DNA of 64,000 nt, taken from Xanthomonas nasturtii (lineage in GTDB: Bacteria > Pseudomonadota > Gammaproteobacteria > Xanthomonadales > Xanthomonadaceae). The stretch lies in assembly GCF_001660815.1 (NCBI RefSeq), contig NZ_LYMI01000023.1, positions 1 to 64,000 of the forward strand, in the 5' to 3' direction. Position 1 is the first letter of the stretch, and the number at the start of each line of letters is the position of its first letter. Positions 57,600-64,000 of the stretch are shown in pieces. The position numbers and the translations under genes were made by a program. The notes below the pieces were generated by a model. It saw only the letters and a list, made by a program, of their open reading frames with translations, was not told where the DNA came from and did not search any database.

Positions 57600-58949
57600 A
57601 TGAACACGCTACGCAGTGTCTCGGTGCAGTTCGCCCTGCTATGCGCAGTGGCGATGCCACCAGGCGCGCACGCGCAAACCCTGGTCTGGGAAGACAACTT
57701 CAATGGCCCCGGCATCGATGGCAACAAGTGGACCTATGACGTCGGCAACGGCTGCCAGATCGGCCTGTGCGGCTGGGGCAACGGCGAGATGCAGTACTAC
57801 ACCAGCCGCGCCGAAAACGCGCGCATCGATAACGGCCGGCTGGTGATCGAAGCACGGCGCGAAGCGTTCCAGGGCATGCCGTTTACCTCGGCGCGTCTCA
57901 AGACCGAAGGCCGCATGCATTTCAAGTACGGCACGCTGGAAGCGCGCATCAAGACGCCGGTGGTGGGCAATGGGCTGTGGCCGGCGTACTGGATGCTGGG
58001 CACCATCGGCGTGTGGCCAGGTCGCGGCGAGATCGACCTGATGGAAGCCGGCATGGCCGCGGCGATCGCCAATGGCACCGCCAATCGCCGTATCGGCGCC
58101 GCGGTGCACTGGGACTACAACGGCCAGCAGGCCGACTACGACACCAGCTATACCAGCCCGGTGGATCTGCATGCCGACTTCCATGTGTACCGCATGACCT
58201 GGGACCCGCAGTTCATCCGCGTGTCGATCGACGGCCAGCAATACTTCGAGTTTGCGATCTCCAATATCGAAGGCGCCTCGCTGCACGAATTCCATCAGCA
58301 GCAGTATCTGCTGCTCAATCTCGCCGTGGGCGGCACCTATACCGGTATCACCTCACCCGCGGCGGTGACCGCGCCGTTGCCGGGCAGGATGGAGATCGAT
58401 TACATCCGCCTGTATCAAAACCCCGGTTCGCAGCTGTACGTTGGCGCGCAACACGCAGCGCCCGCAGGGCGCTTTGGCGTGTTCACCGAGCAGGCCGATA
58501 CCAGCGGGCGACTCAACTTCGGCCAGGATGCCGAGCTGTATCTGTGGAACAACCTCACCCCGATTGCACAGGCGCCGTTCGAAGGCAGCAACGTGATGGC
58601 CTACCGCGCCAACGCCGGTGCCTGGTATGGCCTGGGCATCCAGACCGACTATCGCAACATGGCCGCCTATGCCGGCGGCACGCTGAAGCTGCACCTGAAA
58701 ACCACCACGCCGTCGACCTTCAAGATCGGCATCAACACCAGCTTCGGCGATAGTTGGGTGGATTTTGCCGCTGGCGGCAATCAATACGGGCTGGTGCGGG
58801 ATGGCGCCTGGCACCAGGTCAGCATCCCGTTCAGTGCGTTCCACGACCTGGATCTGCAGGCGGTCAAACAGCCCTTCATGCTGGTGGCCGATCCGCCGGC
58901 CGCGCCGGTGGAGATCGCCATCGACAAGGTGTACTACCAGAGCCGTTGA
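57600..58949 (+). CDS. Secreted GH16 endo-beta-glucanase (laminarinase-like)
   Basis: Endo-hydrolase of beta-1,3(-1,4)-glucan or a related polysaccharide. The 449-residue product has a Sec signal (about 1-25, ending PPGAHAQ). The GH16 jelly roll includes LVWEDNFNGPGIDGNKW and GRMHFKYGTLEARIKTP. The catalytic ExDxxE is E144, D146, E149 (GEIDLMEA), followed by the calcium-site region. A C-terminal beta domain (about 285-449: LYVGAQHAAPAGRFGVF, VEIAIDKVYYQ) resembles a carbohydrate-binding module. GGAGAA precedes the ATG. Substrate is inferred from family. No transporter is adjacent. Confidence 0.9.
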   Translation: MNTLRSVSVQFALLCAVAMPPGAHAQTLVWEDNFNGPGIDGNKWTYDVGNGCQIGLCGWGNGEMQYYTSRAENARIDNGRLVIEARREAFQGMPFTSARLKTEGRMHFKYGTLEARIKTPVVGNGLWPAYWMLGTIGVWPGRGEIDLMEAGMAAAIANGTANRRIGAAVHWDYNGQQADYDTSYTSPVDLHADFHVYRMTWDPQFIRVSIDGQQYFEFAISNIEGASLHEFHQQQYLLLNLAVGGTYTGITSPAAVTAPLPGRMEIDYIRLYQNPGSQLYVGAQHAAPAGRFGVFTEQADTSGRLNFGQDAELYLWNNLTPIAQAPFEGSNVMAYRANAGAWYGLGIQTDYRNMAAYAGGTLKLHLKTTTPSTFKIGINTSFGDSWVDFAAGGNQYGLVRDGAWHQVSIPFSAFHDLDLQAVKQPFMLVADPPAAPVEIAIDKVYYQSR

Positions 58950-58970
58950 TGCGGCATGCGCCGCCATCGT

Positions 58971-59339
58971 CTAGGCGTTGGCGGCGGTGCTCTTGAGCAT
59001 GTCGATAAGCTGGCGCAGACGATACGGCTTGGGCAGGAAATCGACATGCGCCGGCAGCGGCGGCAGCTGCGCCTTGGCAAAACCCGAGGCCAGAATGACG
59101 CGCGCCTGCGGCAACAGTTGCGCCACCTGCTCGCTCAATTCGATGCCCGACATGCCGTTGGGCATGCGGACATCGCTGAACACCACATCGTAGGGGCCGC
59201 TGTCGCGCAGCATGCGTAACGCGCTGTGGCCGTCGTCGGCGGTGTCGACGCTGATGCCTGCATCGCGCAGCGCTTCGCCGATCAATTCGCGCAGTTCTGC
59301 CTGGTCTTCCACCATCAACAGGCGCAGGGATTCAGTCAT
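58971..59339 (-). CDS. Single-domain response regulator
   Basis: A 122-residue receiver domain with no output domain. The acidic pocket is E-D in LLMVEDQAEL, the phospho-acceptor aspartate is in VVFSDVRMPNGMSG, and the lysine is in FLPKPYRLRQL. Its start overlaps the end of the PAS histidine kinase gene by 8 bases, marking them as a pair. As a stand-alone receiver it should act by protein-protein contact or as a relay/phosphate sink rather than by binding DNA. Confidence 0.9.
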   Translation of the reverse strand: MTESLRLLMVEDQAELRELIGEALRDAGISVDTADDGHSALRMLRDSGPYDVVFSDVRMPNGMSGIELSEQVAQLLPQARVILASGFAKAQLPPLPAHVDFLPKPYRLRQLIDMLKSTAANA

Positions 59340-60495
59340 GCTCGGCTTCCTCGATGGCCGGGAGAAACAGGGTGACGGTGGTGCCGCGTCCGGGTGCGGT
59401 CTCAAGCTCGACGAAGCCGCCGGACTGGGAGGCAAAGCCGAACACCTGGCTCAACCCCAGGCCGGCGCCCTTGCCGACATCCTTGGTGGTAAAAAACGGT
59501 TCGCTGGCGCGTTGCGCGACATGCGCCGACATGCCGGGGCCATCATCGCGCACGGTCACGGTGACGTACTGGCGCCGCGCACCCTGCGGGGCAGACGGCG
59601 CAGCCCGATGCAGCGCGCCAGTGGTCAGCACAATCGCGCCGCCAGCAGGCATTGCATCGCAACTGTTGAAGACCAGATTGAGCAGCGCCGCCTCCAGTTG
59701 GCCCGGATCCACGCGCACATCCGGCAACACATCGGCGAACTGCAGCGATAACCCTACCGCTGGCGGGCAAGCGCGCCGCAACAGTTCCAGCGAACGCGTC
59801 ACGACGGCAGTGACGGCGTGGCGCTCGGGGTTCAGGCGCTGCCCACGGGCAAATGCGAGCAGTTGCCGCGTCAACGAGGTACCGCGATCCACTGCGGTTT
59901 GCGCCGATTCGATCAGCATGCGGGTGCGTGCGTCCTCGCCTGCGCGCAGGGCGATCAGATCCAGGCTGGTCACCATCACGGTGAGCAGGTTGTTGAAGTC
60001 GTGTGCCATGCCCAGCGTCAGCCGCCCCAGCGCTTCGAGCTTCTGCGACTGCAACAAGGCGTGCTGTGCCTGCTCCAGCAGATGCTGCGCTTGCTGGCGC
60101 TCGGTCAGATCGCGGGTCACCTTGGCGAACCCCACCAGCACGCCGAATTCCAGCACCGGTTCGATCACCACACTGGCCCAGAACCGGCTGCCGTCCTTGC
60201 GCAGGCGCCAGCCTTCGACAGCGAAGCGCCCCTCGCGCTTGGCGATCTCCAGATTGCGGCCGGGTTCGTCGCGCTGCGCATCCTCGGGCAGGTAGAACCG
60301 CGAGAAATGCGTACCCAACACCTCGCTTGCGCGATAACCCTTGAGACGTTCGCCGCCGGGGTTCCAGCTGCAGATATGCCCAGCGATATCGAGCATGCAA
60401 ATCGCACAATCGGACACGCTCTGCACCAACAGCTGACACTGCCGGCTGTCGTAAGAAAGCGGCCCTGCACTGTCGACGGCCGTTTCCGCATCCAT
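59332..60495 (-). CDS. PAS-domain sensor histidine kinase
   Basis: A 387-residue kinase without membrane helices. The PAS sensor covers about 18-135 (CAICMLDIAGHICSWNPGGE, GWRLRKDGSRFWASVV). The HisKA-type dimerisation domain has the phospho-histidine in LGMAHDFNNLL, and the HATPase domain has N-box LNLVFNSCDAM, G1 DDGPGM and G2 GLGLSQVFG. The H-D-F-N-N motif places it in the group related to hybrid and NtrB-like kinases. Partner is the receiver encoded immediately downstream. The signal could be small-molecule, redox or light; no cofactor-binding residue can be claimed. Confidence 0.92.
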   Translation of the reverse strand: MDAETAVDSAGPLSYDSRQCQLLVQSVSDCAICMLDIAGHICSWNPGGERLKGYRASEVLGTHFSRFYLPEDAQRDEPGRNLEIAKREGRFAVEGWRLRKDGSRFWASVVIEPVLEFGVLVGFAKVTRDLTERQQAQHLLEQAQHALLQSQKLEALGRLTLGMAHDFNNLLTVMVTSLDLIALRAGEDARTRMLIESAQTAVDRGTSLTRQLLAFARGQRLNPERHAVTAVVTRSLELLRRACPPAVGLSLQFADVLPDVRVDPGQLEAALLNLVFNSCDAMPAGGAIVLTTGALHRAAPSAPQGARRQYVTVTVRDDGPGMSAHVAQRASEPFFTTKDVGKGAGLGLSQVFGFASQSGGFVELETAPGRGTTVTLFLPAIEEAEHD

Positions 60496-60653
60496 CGCGC
60501 GGTGTTTCCCCCGGAAAAGCGCGCGACCTTAGTGAGGGTTGCGTGAAGGCTGCGTGCAAGCCAACCCGGCTGCAAAATGCGTCAAATTTCCGGCGATTTG
60601 CGCGTGAAACTTATCGGCTACCATGACCGCCCCCAGTTCGGTCCACGCTTCCT

Positions 60654-63600
60654 ATGCACAGCATCTCGACCACACGCGACCGCTGGATCTGGGTGATCGC
60701 GGGGGCCTTGATGGCTGGCACGCTGGGCGTGGAGTTGGTCACCCCGCTCGGGTATGCGGTGTGGCTGACCTACTTCGTGGCGGTGGGCGTGACGGTGTTT
60801 CAGAACCGCCCGCAGGTGCCGCTGCTCGTGGGCGCGCTGTCGTGCGTCTTGCTGGCAATCGGCTTTCAGCTTGCGCCACCGAGCACCAATTCGAGTTTTT
60901 CGTCGGTCAACCGCGGCATCGGCGGCGTGTCGTTTCTGGCGATGGCGCTGGTGGTGATGCAGGCGATCCGCGCACGCCGCCAGGCCGAATTCGCACTGTG
61001 GCTGCAGCAGGCAGAAAACACCGTTGAAGCCAGTTTGCGCGGCGATCAGGCGCCCCAGGAGCTGGCCGACGCCGCAGTGCGCGCACTGTGCGAGACCTTG
61101 GATGCGCAGGTGGGCGCGCTCTATCGCATCGAAGGCGATCGCCTGCGGCTCACCGGTGGCGCGGCGTTGTCGCCCGATCTGCCACAGACGCTGCCAACCA
61201 CTGCCGGGCAACTGGGCGAAGTGCTGCAACGTGGCACGGTGCGGCGCGTGCGCGGCGTGGACGCCGGGCACCTGCAGATTGCCTCGGGGCTTGGCAGCAG
61301 CGGTTGCCAGGAACTGCTGCTGGCGCCGGTCACTGCCGATGGCCGGGTGATCGGCATCATCGAACTTGGCCGCGTGACCGACCCACGCACTGCCGGATCG
61401 CGCGAAGAAGAACTGCTGGCGCGCTGCGGCGAAAACATCGGCCTGGCCCTGCGCACCGCATTGCTACGCGCGCAGCTGGTGGCCTTGCTGGAAGAAACCC
61501 AGCGCCAGAGCGAAGAACTGCAGACCCAGCAGGAAGAACTGCGCGTCGCCAACGAAGAACTGGAAGAACAGAGCCGCAGCCTGCAGCAATCGCAAAGCGA
61601 TCTGGAGTTGCAGCAGGCAGAGCTGGAGCAGACCAACGTGCAACTGGAAGAACGCACCCAGGCCCTGGAAGCGCAGAAACAGGCATTGCTGGTGGCGCAA
61701 GATCAGCTGGTGCGCAACAGCAACGAGTTGTCCACCGCCTCGCGCTACAAGTCGGAATTTCTCGCGAACATGTCGCACGAGCTGCGCACCCCGCTCAACA
61801 GCGCGTTGATCCTGGCCAAGCTGCTGGCCGACAACAAGGACGGCACGCTCAGCGCCGAGCAGGTGAAGTACGCGCAGGCGATCCTGTCGTCCAACAACGA
61901 CCTGCTGACGCTGATCAACGACATCCTGGACCTGTCCAAGATCGAAGCCGGGCACGTGGAGCTGGCCGACGAAACCGTCGCCACTACATCGGTGTTGCAA
62001 CGCCTGCGCGAAACCTTCGAACCGCTGGCGCGGCAAAAAGGCCTGGCACTGGAGATTGCCGCCGATGCAGACGCGCCGACGCAGCTGGTGGTCGATAACC
62101 AGCGCCTGCAGCAAATCCTCAAGAACCTGCTGGCCAACGCAATCAAGTTCACCGAACACGGCAAGGTCAGCTTGTCGGTCCACGCGTATGCGCCAGGCCG
62201 CGTGCGCTTTGCAGTGACCGACACCGGCATCGGCATCGCGCGCGAACAGAACGAGGTGATCTTCGAAGCGTTCCGTCAGGCCGACGGCAGCACGCGTCGC
62301 CGCTATGGCGGCACCGGGCTGGGCTTGTCGATTTCGCGCGATCTGGCGCAGCGCATGGGCGGCAGCATCGGTGTCGACAGCGAACCCGGACGCGGCAGTT
62401 GCTTCACGCTGGAATTGCCCACCGACGGCGCACCGGCGGAAGCGATCCCCGCCGCCGCTGCCACTGCGCACGCCGCCGCGGCATCGGCCCCGGCTGCAGC
62501 CATCGCCGCGCAGCAACGCAATGGCACTGCGCTGGCTGTGCAACCCGGTGCGCATGGGCGCGCGGCCGCCCAGACAGCGCCGCTGCCGATTGCCTCACCG
62601 AGCGCAGCGCCGATCCCGCGTGCCGACGACGACCGCGACCAACGCAGCCGCCCGGGCCGCCTGATTCTGGCGGTGGAAGACGACACCCGGTTCGCGCAGG
62701 CGCTGGTGGACCTGGCACACGAGCTGGATTTCGATTGCGTGGTGGCTCCCAATGCCGAAGAAGCCTTGCGCCTGGCAGCCGAGCTACGTCCCAGCGGCAT
62801 CCTGCTCGACATCGGCCTGCCGGATGCCTCCGGCCTGAGCGTGCTTGAGCGCCTCAAGCGCGACCCGGCCACACGCCACATCCCGGTGCACGTAGTGTCG
62901 GCGCTGGAGCGCAGCCAGATTGCGCTGGAACTGGGTGCGGTCGGTTACCTGATCAAGCCGGCCACGCGCGAGTTGCTGGCCGGCGCGATCCGCCAACTGG
63001 AAGAAACCAACGCGCGTGCGGTGCGGCGCCTGCTGATCGTCGAAGACGACAGTGCCTTGCGCGCCAATCTGGAACTGCTGCTGGCGCGCGACCAGCTGGA
63101 GATCGTCGCGGTGGGCAGCATTGCCGAGGCGATGCAGCAACTGGCCGGCTCCACCTTCGATTGCATGGTTACCGACCTGGCCTTGCCAGACGGTAGCGGC
63201 TACGACCTGCTCGAACGCATGGCCGGCAACGACGCGGTCGCGTTCCCGCCGGTGATCGTCTACACCGGGCGTGCGCTCACCCGCGATGAAGAACAGCGCC
63301 TGCGCCGGTATTCCAAGAGCATCATCATCAAGGGCGTGCGTTCGCCGGAGCGCCTGCTCGACGAAGTGACGCTGTTCCTGCACAGCGTGGAAGCCTCGCT
63401 GCCCAGCGACCAGCAACGCCTGCTGCGCGAAGCGCGCCGCCGCGATGCGGTGCTGGACGGCGCAACGGTGCTGCTGGCCGAAGACGATGTGCGCAACATC
63501 TTCGCGCTCTCCAGCGTGCTCGAACCGCTGGGCGTCACGCTGCAGATCGCACGCAATGGCCGCGAGGCATTGGAGCATCTGGCCAAGCACGACGTGGACC

Positions 63601-63827
63601 TGGTGCTGATGGACATCATGATGCCGGAGATGGACGGCATCACCGCGATGCGGCAGATCCGTGCCAACCGTCAGTGGCAGGATCTGCCCATCATCGCGCT
63701 GACCGCCAAGGCCATGGCCGACGACCGCGAACGCTGCCTGGAAGCCGGTGCCAACGACTACATCGCCAAGCCCATCGATGTGGACAAGCTGGTGTCGCTG
63801 TGCCGCGTGTGGTGCACGCGGCAATGA
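60654..63827 (+). CDS. Hybrid histidine kinase with GAF and three receiver domains
   Basis: A 1057-residue membrane kinase. There are about four N-terminal membrane helices (12-106), a GAF-like sensor (128-270) and a Gln/Glu-rich coiled coil (275-360). HisKA has NMSHELRTPLN and HATPase has GTGLGLSISRDLAQRMGG. After an Ala/Pro linker come three receivers: REC1 (LILAVEDDTRF, LLDIGLPD), REC2 (LLIVEDDSALR, VTDLALPDGSG) and REC3 (VLLAEDDVRN, LMDIMMPEMDG, YIAKPID). Each keeps the acceptor aspartate. The stop overlaps the cheR start (ATGA), so kinase and methyltransferase are translationally coupled. Confidence 0.93.
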   Translation: MHSISTTRDRWIWVIAGALMAGTLGVELVTPLGYAVWLTYFVAVGVTVFQNRPQVPLLVGALSCVLLAIGFQLAPPSTNSSFSSVNRGIGGVSFLAMALVVMQAIRARRQAEFALWLQQAENTVEASLRGDQAPQELADAAVRALCETLDAQVGALYRIEGDRLRLTGGAALSPDLPQTLPTTAGQLGEVLQRGTVRRVRGVDAGHLQIASGLGSSGCQELLLAPVTADGRVIGIIELGRVTDPRTAGSREEELLARCGENIGLALRTALLRAQLVALLEETQRQSEELQTQQEELRVANEELEEQSRSLQQSQSDLELQQAELEQTNVQLEERTQALEAQKQALLVAQDQLVRNSNELSTASRYKSEFLANMSHELRTPLNSALILAKLLADNKDGTLSAEQVKYAQAILSSNNDLLTLINDILDLSKIEAGHVELADETVATTSVLQRLRETFEPLARQKGLALEIAADADAPTQLVVDNQRLQQILKNLLANAIKFTEHGKVSLSVHAYAPGRVRFAVTDTGIGIAREQNEVIFEAFRQADGSTRRRYGGTGLGLSISRDLAQRMGGSIGVDSEPGRGSCFTLELPTDGAPAEAIPAAAATAHAAAASAPAAAIAAQQRNGTALAVQPGAHGRAAAQTAPLPIASPSAAPIPRADDDRDQRSRPGRLILAVEDDTRFAQALVDLAHELDFDCVVAPNAEEALRLAAELRPSGILLDIGLPDASGLSVLERLKRDPATRHIPVHVVSALERSQIALELGAVGYLIKPATRELLAGAIRQLEETNARAVRRLLIVEDDSALRANLELLLARDQLEIVAVGSIAEAMQQLAGSTFDCMVTDLALPDGSGYDLLERMAGNDAVAFPPVIVYTGRALTRDEEQRLRRYSKSIIIKGVRSPERLLDEVTLFLHSVEASLPSDQQRLLREARRRDAVLDGATVLLAEDDVRNIFALSSVLEPLGVTLQIARNGREALEHLAKHDVDLVLMDIMMPEMDGITAMRQIRANRQWQDLPIIALTAKAMADDRERCLEAGANDYIAKPIDVDKLVSLCRVWCTRQ

Positions 63828-64000
63828 ACCCGGTGGAGCTGTTCGACCTGGAACTGCGCGTGCTGCTGGAAGCGGTGTACCAGCGCTATCACTACGACTT
63901 CCGCGACTACGCGGTGTCGTCGTTGCGGCGGCGCATGCGCCACGCGATGGCGCGGTTCGAGTGCGCGCACGTGGCCGATCTGCAGCACCGCCTGCTGCAC
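63824..64000 (+). CDS. CheR-type methyltransferase, N-terminal part (runs off right edge)
   Basis: The 59 visible codons read MNPVELFDLELRVLLEAVYQ and then YDFRDYAVSSLRRRMRHAM, the N-terminal all-helical CheR domain. F-x-x-Y-x-x-x-S-L-x-R-R is the family hallmark. The SAM-binding domain is outside the window. CheR enzymes methylate chemoreceptor glutamates. Coupled to a hybrid kinase rather than to cheA, this may serve a non-classical sensory unit; a CheB-type gene would be expected next. Confidence 0.85.
   Translation, partial: MNPVELFDLELRVLLEAVYQRYHYDFRDYAVSSLRRRMRHAMARFECAHVADLQHRLLH

Overview
The window is a high-GC gammaproteobacterial chromosome segment. Gene content, gene order and protein sequences point strongly to Xanthomonas: an rpoE-rseA-mucD-lepA-lepB-DUF4845-rnc-era-recO block, a TonB-dependent-receptor carbohydrate locus, and a two-component/CheR cluster. 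The species cannot be fixed from this window alone. No tRNA, rRNA, CRISPR array or prophage was recognised.

Layout. 1-480: the end of an IS5-like insertion sequence and a small inverted-repeat element. 482-2697: rlmD and a divergent REC-Hpt protein. 2844-11879 (minus): the envelope-stress sigma factor, its anti-sigma factor and the periplasmic protease MucD, followed by lepA, lepB, rnc, era and recO; inverted heptad-repeat elements sit at several junctions. 12115-15378: a fused fatty-acid beta-oxidation enzyme and a metal-cation exporter. 15672-22954: a valine/isobutyrate degradation operon (mmsB, 3-hydroxyisobutyryl-CoA hydrolase, enoyl-CoA hydratase, acyl-CoA dehydrogenase, mmsA) and a divergent PrpR/RamB-type regulator; matching tandem sites lie on both sides of the shared promoter region.

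23485-32298: a plant-galactan utilisation locus with a TonB-dependent receptor, GH53 endo-galactanase, GH2 beta-galactosidase and, on the other strand, a GH29 alpha-L-fucosidase. 33047-42470: a small hypothetical gene, a chemoreceptor with a run of HAMP-like units, mutS, a DUF937 protein, and katG behind an OxyR-type site. 42594-49279: an S4-domain protein, a MATE transporter, the rpsP-rimM-trmD-rplS operon, a pabC-like gene and a nitronate monooxygenase. 49526-50770: a decayed gene. 50832-53373: ffh and a CcsA-type membrane protein. 53614-58949: galM, a decayed GH51 arabinofuranosidase, a LysR/DUF2798 pair and a GH16 glucanase. 58971-64000: a PAS histidine kinase with its response regulator, then a hybrid kinase with three receiver domains translationally coupled to cheR, which runs off the window.

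Most start codons were moved downstream from the longest open frame, using family N-termini, Shine-Dalgarno sequences, stop/start overlaps or signal peptides. The items most worth checking are a ten-G homopolymer inside the anti-sigma factor gene just before its membrane segment, the duplicated tandem operator around mmsA, the dispersed heptad hairpins, the receptor/galactanase intercistronic hairpin, and the three-receiver kinase-CheR unit.
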